This document shows, in pieces, positions 1 through 7,508 of a stretch of DNA of 20,558 nucleotides (position 1 is the first letter of the stretch; each line of letters opens with the position of its first letter). The DNA is taken from the NCBI GenBank assembly GCA_017622055.1, contig JAGARY010000281.1, forward strand, positions 1-20,558, written 5' to 3'. The notes under the pieces were generated by a model. It was not told where the DNA came from, ran no database searches, and was given only the letters and a program-made list of their open reading frames with translations. The stretch is from Treponema sp. GTDB lineage: Bacteria; Spirochaetota; Spirochaetia; Treponematales; Treponemataceae. The translations under genes and the position numbers were made by a program.

Positions 1-1065
1 AAATCAAAAAAAGGAAATCTCAAAACATCGGGAAAAATTACTTTTAGAGAAAAAAATAATGTAAATTATTCAAACTGGATTCGAGTTCCAGATATGAATA
101 TTATTTTGCTACATACCTGTTCTTCCATAAGTATTTTTAGAGAGCTTGCATTTGTTCAAGGTGGAATTCTCTTGGGATTATTCATTACCGTTTTTCTTTT
201 GTATTTTTTTGTAAGATATTTAACTTCAAAATTGATGGGGCGAATCTATAATCTTATAAAATGTATGAAGCAAGTTCAAAATGGAAATCTTTCTGCAAAA
301 GTGGACGTTTCTGGAAATGATGAAGTTACAGCTGCACTTAAAACTTACAATAAAATGATAGGTCAATTGCAAAGACAAATTAATAAAATCAAAGAAGAAC
401 AACAATTAATTGCAGATACAGAAATGAAAGCTATGCAAAATCAGATAAATGCTCATTTTTTATATAACGCATTAGAAACAATTAAAATGCAGGCTGTTAT
501 TGTTGGGGAACCAGAAATTGAAGAAAGCATAAATATTCTTGGAAAATTAATGCGTTATTGTTTGCGTTGGAGAATTCATGAAGTAACTTTGGCTCAAGAA
601 TTAGATTATATTCGAGCGTATATTCAATTATTGAATATTAGAAACGATTATGTAATTTCTTTACAAACTGAAGTCCAAAGTGAATTTGAAAATGTGGTAA
701 TTGCAAAAATGTGTTTGCAACCAATTGTGGAAAATGCTTTTTTCTATGCAATTGAACCTCTTGGTGTTGATGCCACAATTAAAGTTTATACAGAAACTGG
801 TTCTGAACCAGATAGAATTTGGCTTTGTGTTAGAGATTTTGGTCCTGGAATCCAAGAAGAAAAATTAAATCAGTTGATTACTTATCTTTCGGATGATATT
901 TACGAACGTGATTCAAAAGGAAGCATAGGATTAAAAAATATACAACAACGTCTTACAACATTTTATGGAAAAAGTTTTAGAATGAAAATTGAACAACCAG
1001 CTGATGGTGGAACTTTAATAAAAATTCCAATTCCAATTAAAAGAAAAACAATTGAGGAATCATAA
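1..1065 (+). CDS. Sensor histidine kinase, YesM/LytS-like (5'-truncated by window edge)
   Basis: The reading frame is open from base 1, so this is the C-terminal 354 residues of a longer kinase; the first ATG at 94 is internal. The visible part starts with the end of an extracytoplasmic sensing domain (a WIRVPDMNI-like strand). A membrane helix follows at about 154-225, then a HAMP linker (about 226-390), a His_kinase domain with the phospho-acceptor His in NAHFLYN (codon 454-456), and an HATPase_c domain with the N-box QPIVENAF, a G1-type DFGPGI and the G2-type SIGLKNIQQRL. This order is that of YesM-type kinases, which autophosphorylate and pass phosphate to an AraC-type regulator. The regulator gene follows at once and its ribosome site lies inside this gene's end, so the two are co-translated. 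Family members often sense sugars or control polysaccharide uptake; the ligand cannot be seen here. Confidence 0.93.
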   Translation, partial: KSKKGNLKTSGKITFREKNNVNYSNWIRVPDMNIILLHTCSSISIFRELAFVQGGILLGLFITVFLLYFFVRYLTSKLMGRIYNLIKCMKQVQNGNLSAKVDVSGNDEVTAALKTYNKMIGQLQRQINKIKEEQQLIADTEMKAMQNQINAHFLYNALETIKMQAVIVGEPEIEESINILGKLMRYCLRWRIHEVTLAQELDYIRAYIQLLNIRNDYVISLQTEVQSEFENVVIAKMCLQPIVENAFFYAIEPLGVDATIKVYTETGSEPDRIWLCVRDFGPGIQEEKLNQLITYLSDDIYERDSKGSIGLKNIQQRLTTFYGKSFRMKIEQPADGGTLIKIPIPIKRKTIEES

Positions 1066-1066
1066 A

Positions 1067-2575
1067 ATGATAACAATAGTTATAGCAGATGATGAAAAAT
1101 TAATTAGAACAGGATTAAAAATCATCCTTCAAGAAAATCTAGATATTCCTCTTGAAATTCTAGAAGCAAAAAATGGAAAAGAAGCATTAGATTTGTGTAA
1201 CGAAAAAAAGCCAGATTTGTTGATTACAGATATTCGCATGCCAATAATGGACGGTGTAGAATTGATGAAAAATCTTGCGTCAATGCAAAGAAAACAAAAT
1301 ATAATTGTGTTAAGTGGCTATGATGATTTTCAATATGCAAAAGTTGCCATTCAAAGTGGAGCATTATCATATATTTTAAAACCTGTTGATAAAAAAGAAT
1401 TAATTGCTGCAGTAAAAAATGCAATTATGGAAGTTTCAAAAGAAGAAAAGGCTAGTAACGAAAAAAAATTGAGGCAGTTGTTTGAAAATGGACGTCTTGA
1501 AGGTAAGTCAGTTTTACCAGAAATCAAAATTAAAAATGGTCTTCACTGTATTTCTGTGTACGGGAACAATGCTGCTGCCACAATTGAGCAAGTTTTTGAA
1601 GGAAAAAATTATTATGTTATAGCACAAACAAGAAATAGTGTTTGCATAGTATATTTTTTTGAAGGCCCAAAACTTGATATAGATGCAACACCGTTAAAAG
1701 ATTTTATTATTGGAATTTCTTCCCCTGCTGATGATTATTCAATGCTCAGAAAATTACGAAATCAATCTATTATTGCTGCTATGGAATCTTTTTTTGATGT
1801 TCAAACTGGAATTGCCTATGAAAAAGACAAAAAAATTGGAATCTATTATTATGATAAAGAAAATGCTGTTCATACTTTTCCAGAAATAGAAGATAATTAC
1901 GAAAAAATGATTGCTGGTTGTGGAATTTTAGATTCAAGTGAGATTCAAAAAAATGTAAATAAATTATTAGCAACATTTTTTTCCAATGAAAAACAAGAAA
2001 AATCAGAAAAAGAAAATTCCATTGGAGCAAATCTTTCGGCAAAGAAACTATTTTATTTATATAAAAGAATTACATCAAATATGTTTTCCCGTTTTTTTAA
2101 TTCTGTGGAATCTGATATTTATCTTCACATGAAAGGAATTATGTTAGAAAACATTTTTGAATGTGAAAAACTTTTAGATTGGAAAACTGCAATTTGCGAT
2201 TATGTTGTGTATGTTTCAGCATTGCTAAAACAAAATACAAAACAATCACCATATATTACAGAAGCTTTGGAATATATAAAAACTCATTTTACAAAAAATA
2301 TAAATATGGCAATTGTGGCTAATCAAGTTTCTGTAAATTACACTTGGTTCTCCGAAAAATTCAAAGAACACACAGGAATGAATTTTAACGAATATTTAAA
2401 AGGCCTTAGAATTGAAGAATCAAAAAAATTACTAGAAAAAGGCTGCTACAAAGTTTATGAAGTTGCAGAACGTTCTGGATTTTCTGATGTAAAATATTTT
2501 ATGAAACAGTTTAGAGAAGAAACAGGATTATCGCCAACGGAATGGAGCAACCAGCACAAAATGAAAAATCTTTAA
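1067..2575 (+). CDS. Response regulator, receiver plus AraC-type HTH (YesN-like)
   Basis: Predicted 502-residue cytoplasmic transcription factor. The N-terminal receiver has the acidic pair Asp8-Asp9, phospho-acceptor Asp55 in ITDIRMPIMDG, a conserved Ser in IVLSGYDDF and the LKPVDKKEL lysine. A long middle region of about 240 residues has no recognised motif. The last ~100 residues are a double helix-turn-helix AraC domain (from about ALEYIKTHF, through VSVNYTWFSEKFKEHTG, to SGFSDVKYFMKQFREETGLSP). An upstream TTG at 1052 is in frame, but ATG 1067 is chosen because GAGGA at 1054-1058 sits 8 bases before it. The gene begins one base after the kinase stop codon, so the pair is a two-component operon. 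Targets are unknown; the symporter gene downstream is one candidate, since YesN-type regulators often act on neighbouring transport genes. Confidence 0.94.
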   Translation: MITIVIADDEKLIRTGLKIILQENLDIPLEILEAKNGKEALDLCNEKKPDLLITDIRMPIMDGVELMKNLASMQRKQNIIVLSGYDDFQYAKVAIQSGALSYILKPVDKKELIAAVKNAIMEVSKEEKASNEKKLRQLFENGRLEGKSVLPEIKIKNGLHCISVYGNNAAATIEQVFEGKNYYVIAQTRNSVCIVYFFEGPKLDIDATPLKDFIIGISSPADDYSMLRKLRNQSIIAAMESFFDVQTGIAYEKDKKIGIYYYDKENAVHTFPEIEDNYEKMIAGCGILDSSEIQKNVNKLLATFFSNEKQEKSEKENSIGANLSAKKLFYLYKRITSNMFSRFFNSVESDIYLHMKGIMLENIFECEKLLDWKTAICDYVVYVSALLKQNTKQSPYITEALEYIKTHFTKNINMAIVANQVSVNYTWFSEKFKEHTGMNFNEYLKGLRIEESKKLLEKGCYKVYEVAERSGFSDVKYFMKQFREETGLSPTEWSNQHKMKNL

Positions 2576-2599
2576 TAAAAGCCAAAAAAAAGAAAAATA

Positions 2600-2628
2600 A
2601 TGACCTTTGTTAATTTTTGTGTTAAAAT
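2600..2628 (+). promoter_or_regulatory. Promoter of the NSS symporter gene
   Basis: A -35 box ATGACC (2600-2605, 4/6 match) and a -10 box TAAAAT (2623-2628, 5/6) are separated by 17 bp. The -10 is extended by TGT at 2620-2622. The next gene's ribosome site AAGGGG (2650-2655) lies 6 bases before ATG 2662. This suggests the symporter is transcribed on its own, not only by read-through from the two-component operon. Confidence 0.6.
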
Positions 2629-2661
2629 ATATAACACAATTTTAAAAAAAAGGGGTTTTTT

Positions 2662-4059
2662 ATGGAAAATCAGGAAAAACAGCGAAGTTCTTTTTCAAAT
2701 TCTATAGGCTTCGTTTTGGCTGCTGCTGGTAGTGCAGTAGGGCTTGGAAACATTTGGCGTTTCCCATATCTTGCTGCAAAAGATGGCGGTGGTTTATTCT
2801 TATTAGTTTACATTATTCTTGCGCTTACATTTGGATTTGCACTTTTAATTACAGAAATTGCAATTGGTAGAAAAACAAAAGAAAGCCCATTAACAGCTTA
2901 CACAAAAATCAATTCAAAATGGGGATTTTTGGGAATTCTTTCCTTTGTTGTTCCATTTATTATTTATCCATATTACTGTGTAATTGGTGGTTGGGTAATG
3001 AAATATATGTTTTCTTACCTTGCTTTCCAAGGAAGTGTTACTGCTGCCGACGGATTCTTTACAGGTTTCATTACAGCTCAATGGCAACCAATTTTTTACA
3101 CAGTTTTGTTTGCTATTCTTTGTTTTATTATTGTATACAAAGGTGTTGAACACGGAATTGAAAGATATTCAAGAATTTTAATGCCAGTTTTGGTAATTAT
3201 TGTTTTGTTCATTGCAATTTATTCTTTGTTCATTACTCACACAGATGCAAATGGAGTAACTCGTACAGGTTTGCAAGGTGCGGCAGTTTACTTTGTTCCA
3301 AGTTTTGAAGGAATTACATTCAAAAAGTTCCTTTACATTATTCTTGATGCAATGGGACAACTTTTCTATTCATTATCTATTGCAATGGGAATTATGGTAA
3401 CTTACGGTTCTTACATGAAAAAAGAAGAAAATCTTGTAAAATCTGTAAACCAAATTGAAATTTTTGATACAGGTATTGCTGTTTTAGCTGGTATGATGAT
3501 TATTCCAGCAGTTTACGCATTCTCTGGAACAGAAGGAATGTCTGCAGGACCTGGACTTATGTTCATTACATTGCCAAAAGTATTTAATTCACTTGGAAAA
3601 TTTGGTGATTTTATTGGATTAATTTTCTTTGTAATGGTTCTTTTTGCTGCATTAACTTCTGCAGTTTCAATTTTGGAAGCTATTACATCAAGCGTTATGG
3701 ATAAATTTAAATGGAGTCGTAAAAAATCAACTTTGGTTATGGCTGCTAGTACATTTGTAATTTCAATTTTAGTTTGTCTTGGCTATAACGTATTCTATTT
3801 TGATCTTAAGTTCCCTAACGGTGCTGTTGGTCAAATTCTTGACGTTTTAGACTACGCAAGTAACAACATTCTTATGCCAATTGTTGGACTTTTAACTTGT
3901 ATTCTTATTGGATGGATTGCAAAACCAAAAACTACAATTGATGAAATTACACTCAACGGCGAAAAATTTGGTCGTAAAACACTTTACGTTGTAATGATTA
4001 AAGTTGTTGCCCCAATTCTTTTGTTCATCATTCTTTTAACAGGTTTAGGTGTAATCTAA
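2662..4059 (+). CDS. Sodium-dependent transporter, SNF/NSS family (LeuT/MhsT-like)
   Basis: Predicted 465-residue inner-membrane symporter that uses the sodium gradient to import an amino acid or related amine. The family signature is in TM1: AGSAVGLGNIWRFPYLA, including Gly27-Leu28-Gly29-Asn30 and Arg33-Phe34-Pro35, the unwound substrate- and sodium-binding segment known from LeuT. Hydrophobic segments run almost continuously to the C-terminus (last one VVAPILLFIILLTGLGVI). The length and helix count fit the shorter, about 11-helix bacterial branch that includes MhsT and Tyt1. TM8 carries a small-residue stretch AALTSAVSILEA, typical of the second sodium site. It has its own promoter and terminator, so it is probably monocistronic. 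The substrate cannot be read from sequence; tryptophan, tyrosine or branched-chain amino acids are the known choices for relatives. Confidence 0.93.
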   Translation: MENQEKQRSSFSNSIGFVLAAAGSAVGLGNIWRFPYLAAKDGGGLFLLVYIILALTFGFALLITEIAIGRKTKESPLTAYTKINSKWGFLGILSFVVPFIIYPYYCVIGGWVMKYMFSYLAFQGSVTAADGFFTGFITAQWQPIFYTVLFAILCFIIVYKGVEHGIERYSRILMPVLVIIVLFIAIYSLFITHTDANGVTRTGLQGAAVYFVPSFEGITFKKFLYIILDAMGQLFYSLSIAMGIMVTYGSYMKKEENLVKSVNQIEIFDTGIAVLAGMMIIPAVYAFSGTEGMSAGPGLMFITLPKVFNSLGKFGDFIGLIFFVMVLFAALTSAVSILEAITSSVMDKFKWSRKKSTLVMAASTFVISILVCLGYNVFYFDLKFPNGAVGQILDVLDYASNNILMPIVGLLTCILIGWIAKPKTTIDEITLNGEKFGRKTLYVVMIKVVAPILLFIILLTGLGVI

Positions 4060-4076
4060 TTACAATTACTTGTGAT

Positions 4077-4131
4077 AAAAAAAGGCAAGGAAAATATGAA
4101 GTTTACTTCAATTTTCCTTGCCTTTTTTTTG
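4077..4131. terminator. Bidirectional rho-independent terminator
   Basis: AAAGGCAAGGAAAAT (4081-4095) pairs perfectly with ATTTTCCTTGCCTTT (4111-4125). An inner hairpin TGAAG/CTTCA (4097-4110) closes the loop, leaving A4096 bulged. A T-tract follows on the plus strand (to 4130) and an A-tract (4077-4083) gives the T-tract on the minus strand. It therefore ends both the symporter transcript and the converging cellobiose phosphorylase transcript. Confidence 0.92.
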
Positions 4132-4159
4132 TTATGTTAGATAAATCTTAAATCTTGAA

Positions 4160-6643
4160 TTATCCTACAATTGCTTTTACGTAAACGTCTTTTGTGCCAG
4201 CGTCTGCTTTTACAACTAAGCCGTTAGCACTTCCGCCTTTAACTTCAAGTTTAACATCTCCATCGTTTTTGTTGTTTTCAACTGTAATGTGGTAAGTTAC
4301 ATCGCGGAATACACGTGTAAGTTCAGCGTTTTTAACATGATTTGGTAAACGTGGTTCAATTTCCAAACCGTTGTGACTTGGACGAAGACCACAAATGTAT
4401 TGGCTCAATGTTACAAAGTTCCAAGCAGCTGTACCTGTAAGCCAAGAGTTTTTACCTTCACCTTCGCGGCGAGCTTCTTTACCAGCAACCATCTGACAGT
4501 AAACATAAGGTTCAACTCTGTGGATTTCAGAAATTTCTTCAACATAAGCTGGAGCAAATTTTTTGTAGTGTTCAAATCCGTCTTGTGGGCGACCGTTCAC
4601 AATTTCACCAATGATTACCCATGGGTTGTTGTGACAGAAAATACCACCGTTTTCTTTGTATCCTGGTGGATAAGATGAAACTTCACCAAGTTCAACATGA
4701 TAATCTTGGTAAGCAGGCCAAAGAATAACAATACCATATTTTGAATCAAGATATTTTTTTACGCTGTCCAAAGATTTTTCTGGATAACCTTTTGCTTTAC
4801 CAATTTTAGCCATTGTACCAAAACCTTGTGTTTCAATAAAGATTTTTCCGTTTTCGCATTCATTTGAACCAATTTTGTTTCCAAAATCATCATAAGCACG
4901 AAGATACCATTCGCCATCCCAACCAACAGTACAAATTGCTTCTTCCATTTTTGCAGCCAATTCTTCTGCACGTTTTGCTTCTGCTTCATCACCCATAATT
5001 CTACACATTGCAGCGTAATCTGGAGTAACATAAACAAACATTTGAGCAATCATAACAGATTCAGCATTTTTTCCTTCTTTGTTTGTACAAGTTTGGAAAG
5101 AATCGTTTGGATTTGTAGAGAAACAGTTTAAGTTCAAACAGTCATTCCAGTCTGCACGTCCAATTAAAGGAAGTCCGTGTGGACCAAGGTGATTTGGAAT
5201 GTAGTTATAAGAACGACGCAAGTGTTCAAACATTGTTGCTTTATTTGTTTCTGAGTTATCAAAAGGAACATCAATTTTTAAGAAATCTTCATCCCCAGTT
5301 TCGCGAATGTAGTTTCCAACCCCAAGAACAAGCCAAAGTGGATCGTCGTTGAAGTTTGAACCAATGTCAGCATTTCCGCGTTTTGTTAAAGGCTGGAATT
5401 GGTGATAAGCTGAACCGTCTTCAAATTGAGTTGCAGCAACATCGTAAAGACGTTCACGAATTCTTTCTTTTGGAAGTTGGTGAGCAGCACCAAGCATATC
5501 CTGTGATGTATCACGGAATCCAAGACCACGACCAATTCCACTTTCAAAGTAAGAAGCAGAACGAGCAAAGTTATATGTAACAACACATTGGTATTGATTC
5601 CAAATTGCCATACGATTTAATTTTTCGTCGTTTGTTTTTAAAGTAAAGTGAGAAAGTGTTTTGTCCCAGAAAACTTTTAATGCATCAAAAGCAGCCATTA
5701 CTTTTTCTTTTGAATCAAATTTTTTCTGAAGTTCGTAAGCTTTTTCTTTGTTGATTACGCCACTTGCTGTATTTGTGCGCAAAAGTCCAGCATCCAAAGC
5801 TTTTTTCTTATCTGCATCACTTAAGAATTTTTTGTCATCTTCGTTTTCAATATAACCAAGAACGAAAACTAAAGTTTTTTCTTCACCAGCTTTAAGTTCC
5901 ATATTAATTCTGTGTGAAGCAATTGGAGACCAACCGTCTGCAACAGAGTTTCCAGATTTTCCTTCTACAACAGTTTTTGGTGCAGAAATTGGATTATAAA
6001 GACCTAAGAAAGTTTCGCGGTCTGTATCAAATCCGTCAATTTTTGTATTACAAGAATAGAATGCAAAGTGATTACGGCGTTCACGATATTCAGTTTTGTG
6101 ATAAATTGCACTTCCTTCAATTTCAACTTCACCAGTAGAAAAGTTTCTTTGGAAGTTTTGGCAGTCGTCAGAAGCGTTATACAAACACCATTCAACAAAA
6201 GAAACAAGGCTAACATTTTTTGTAGCAGAGCCTTCGTTTTTAAGTGTAATCATTTCAACTTCACAATTTTCGCCATTTGGAACAAAGTAAAGTGCTTCTG
6301 CTTTTAAATCGTTCTTTTTAGAAGTGAATTTTGAATATCCAAAACCGTGGCGACATTCGTAAGAATCAAGTTCTGTTTGACATGGTTGCCAACCTGGATT
6401 CCAAATTGTGTCAGCATCTTTAATAAAAAAGTAGTGACCATTGTTATCAAGAGGCATATCGTTATAGCGATAGCGTGTTAAACGACGCAAGCGGGCATCT
6501 GTATAGAACGAATAACCACCAGTTGTGTTTGAAATAAGAGAGAAGAATTTTTCACTTCCCAAATAGTTAATCCAAGGATAAGGAGTACGAGGAGTTTCAA
6601 TAACATATTCTCGTTTTTCATCATCAAAATGTCCGAATTGCAT
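4160..6643 (-). CDS. Cellobiose phosphorylase, GH94
   Basis: Predicted 827-residue cytoplasmic enzyme that splits cellobiose with phosphate into glucose 1-phosphate and glucose, saving one ATP per disaccharide. The order is the standard GH94 one: N-terminal beta-sandwich (from about GHFDDEKREYVIETPRTPYPW), helical linker, (alpha/alpha)6 catalytic barrel and a short C-terminal beta domain. Landmarks are RGLGFRDTSQDMLG, HQFQPLTKRGN and RADWNDCLNL. In the last, Asp501 (of WND) is the expected general acid. The following CFSTNPNDSFQ is characteristic of cellobiose phosphorylases rather than chitobiose or cellodextrin enzymes. Length matches the family (about 810-830). GAGG lies 6 bases before the ATG. 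It has its own strong promoter with a LacI-type operator, so expression is probably induced by sugar. There is no signal peptide, as expected for an intracellular enzyme. Confidence 0.96.
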   Translation of the reverse strand: MQFGHFDDEKREYVIETPRTPYPWINYLGSEKFFSLISNTTGGYSFYTDARLRRLTRYRYNDMPLDNNGHYFFIKDADTIWNPGWQPCQTELDSYECRHGFGYSKFTSKKNDLKAEALYFVPNGENCEVEMITLKNEGSATKNVSLVSFVEWCLYNASDDCQNFQRNFSTGEVEIEGSAIYHKTEYRERRNHFAFYSCNTKIDGFDTDRETFLGLYNPISAPKTVVEGKSGNSVADGWSPIASHRINMELKAGEEKTLVFVLGYIENEDDKKFLSDADKKKALDAGLLRTNTASGVINKEKAYELQKKFDSKEKVMAAFDALKVFWDKTLSHFTLKTNDEKLNRMAIWNQYQCVVTYNFARSASYFESGIGRGLGFRDTSQDMLGAAHQLPKERIRERLYDVAATQFEDGSAYHQFQPLTKRGNADIGSNFNDDPLWLVLGVGNYIRETGDEDFLKIDVPFDNSETNKATMFEHLRRSYNYIPNHLGPHGLPLIGRADWNDCLNLNCFSTNPNDSFQTCTNKEGKNAESVMIAQMFVYVTPDYAAMCRIMGDEAEAKRAEELAAKMEEAICTVGWDGEWYLRAYDDFGNKIGSNECENGKIFIETQGFGTMAKIGKAKGYPEKSLDSVKKYLDSKYGIVILWPAYQDYHVELGEVSSYPPGYKENGGIFCHNNPWVIIGEIVNGRPQDGFEHYKKFAPAYVEEISEIHRVEPYVYCQMVAGKEARREGEGKNSWLTGTAAWNFVTLSQYICGLRPSHNGLEIEPRLPNHVKNAELTRVFRDVTYHITVENNKNDGDVKLEVKGGSANGLVVKADAGTKDVYVKAIVG

Positions 6644-6669
6644 TTTTGACCTCTCAATATAATAATATT

Positions 6670-6685
6670 ACGTTTACGAAAACGT
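6670..6685. promoter_or_regulatory. LacI-family operator in front of the cellobiose phosphorylase gene
   Basis: ACGTTTACGAAAACGT is an inverted repeat around a central CG with a single mismatched pair (A6676/A6679). This is the classic LacI/GalR-family operator form (AACGTTT-CG-AAACGTT-like). It lies about 5-20 bases downstream of the predicted transcription start and 26 bases upstream of the start codon, a position where a bound repressor blocks initiation. No LacI-type gene is present in the window, so the regulator must be encoded elsewhere. Confidence 0.8.
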
Positions 6686-6697
6686 TGTAGTAATGAT

Positions 6698-6725
6698 ATT
6701 ATACAATAGTTATGATAAAAGTCAA
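6698..6725 (-). promoter_or_regulatory. Promoter of the cellobiose phosphorylase gene
   Basis: On the minus strand, TTGACT (6720-6725, 5/6) and a perfect TATAAT (6698-6703) are separated by 16 bp. Transcription should start near 6690, giving a leader of about 47 bases that contains the operator and the GAGG ribosome site. Confidence 0.8.
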
Positions 6726-6776
6726 TTAGAAAAAATGTTTTGGAGCAAATTTCAATCAGGTTTTTTACTCATTCAA

Positions 6777-6897
6777 AGCCCAAAAATCTATACTACCTTT
6801 CCAGCTTTCCAAGGTTCCGCTGGCGCTCCATTCGAGCCGCCAACAAGTTGTCGCCTCGAACGCCTTCGGCGCCTTTCCAATCTGGGCTAGGCTTTTT
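6777..6897. repeat. GC-rich palindromic intergenic element, copy 1
   Basis: Most of the 308-base gap between the divergent cellobiose phosphorylase and cytidine deaminase genes is a stretch whose GC content is far above its surroundings. It is bounded by AGCCCA (6777-6782) and TGGGCT (6883-6888), which are inverted copies. Inside are a hairpin with TTCGAG (6831-6836) pairing CTCGAA (6855-6860), with a second inner pairing CAAC/GTTG, and a tight hairpin CGCC-TTC-GGCG (6861-6871). A related element with TTCCGCT..CGCTCCA and CGCC-TAC-GGCG lies at 18831-18976. It holds no convincing gene and resembles a REP/MITE-like dispersed repeat. Confidence 0.6.
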
Positions 6898-6916
6898 CTA
6901 AGGGAATTTGTTTTAA

Positions 6917-6944
6917 TTTACAATTCAAAAGGATCTGATATAAT
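6917..6944 (+). promoter_or_regulatory. Promoter of cytidine deaminase, placing the start at the ATG
   Basis: TTTACA (6917-6922, 5/6), 16 bp, then an extended -10 TGATATAAT (6936-6944) with a perfect TATAAT. Only 7 bases separate the -10 from ATG 6952, so transcription should begin at or one base before the start codon. No Shine-Dalgarno sequence precedes the ATG, which agrees with a leaderless mRNA. Confidence 0.7.
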
Positions 6945-6951
6945 CTCAATT

Positions 6952-7365
6952 ATGAATAACATTAACGAACAAACAAAATCTGAATTATTTGAAAAAGCAG
7001 AAAATATGCTTAAATTTTCATATTCCCCATATTCTCACTTTTGCGTGGGAGCAGCCTTGCTTTGTACCGACGGAACAATTTACACAGGTTGCAATATAGA
7101 AAATGCAGCTTATGGACCAAGTAATTGTGCAGAACGCACAGCAATTTTTAAAGCAGTAAGCGAAGGCAAAAAAGATTTTGTTGCAATTGCAATTGTTGGT
7201 GGCAAAAACGGTGTAATAGAAGACTTTTGCCCGCCATGTGGAGTTTGCCGCCAAGTTCTATCTGAATTTTGTAAAAAAGATTTTTTAATTCTATTAAAAG
7301 ACAAAAAAAATCAGGTAAAAGAGTTCACATTAGAACAACTTTTACCTGAAAGTTTTTCTTTGTAG
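6952..7365 (+). CDS. cdd: Cytidine deaminase
   Basis: Predicted 137-residue zinc enzyme that deaminates cytidine and deoxycytidine to uridine and deoxyuridine in pyrimidine salvage. It is of the short, tetrameric type (the B. subtilis Cdd size, about 136). Visible motifs are the substrate loop SPYSHFCVGAALL, then GCNIENAAYGPSNCAERTA, with the zinc Cys and catalytic Glu in CAE, and PCGVCRQ with the other two zinc Cys. The ending TLEQLLPESF is also family-typical. ATG 6952 is the only start giving a complete N-terminal helix. It has no Shine-Dalgarno site and its promoter -10 ends 7 bases upstream, so a leaderless transcript is predicted. Its TAG stop codon lies at the edge of the downstream inverted-repeat cluster. 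Confidence 0.96.
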   Translation: MNNINEQTKSELFEKAENMLKFSYSPYSHFCVGAALLCTDGTIYTGCNIENAAYGPSNCAERTAIFKAVSEGKKDFVAIAIVGGKNGVIEDFCPPCGVCRQVLSEFCKKDFLILLKDKKNQVKEFTLEQLLPESFSL

Positions 7366-7503
7366 ATTGCCACGTCGCTACGCTCCTCGCAATGACAGAA
7401 TTGGTATAATGCTCACAAATAGAATGTCATTGCGAGCGCAGCGAAGCAATCCAGTACTCATTCACTAGATTGCTTCAACTTCTACGAAGTTTCGCAATGA
7501 CGG
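7364..7503. repeat. GTCATTGCGAG-type inverted repeat cluster, copy A
   Basis: Three related segments fill the gap between the convergent cytidine deaminase and ABC exporter genes. They are AGATTGCCACGTCG...CTCGCAATGAC (7364-7396), the inverted GTCATTGCGAGCGCAGCGAA... (7426-7452), and AGATTGCTTC...TCGCAATGACGG (7467-7503). The last contains the perfect hairpin AACTTC-TAC-GAAGTT. Segments 1 and 2 can fold into a long imperfect stem. A second copy, with the same ATTGC...CGCAATGAC ends, lies at 17577-17655, also between convergent genes. The motif family is dispersed in many bacterial genomes and may act as a terminator or a non-autonomous mobile repeat. Confidence 0.8.
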
Positions 7504-7508
7504 AAAAA

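Noticed and set aside
94..1065. ATG 94 as the start of the histidine kinase
   Set aside because: The frame is open back to base 1 and encodes the end of a sensing domain, so the gene runs in from outside the window.
1052..1066. TTG 1052 as the response regulator start
   Set aside because: It overlaps the ribosome site GAGGA; ATG 1067 has the right spacing and begins the receiver domain normally.
7364..7503. Repeat cluster as a CRISPR array
   Set aside because: The units are inverted and unequal, without uniform spacers, and no cas gene is present.
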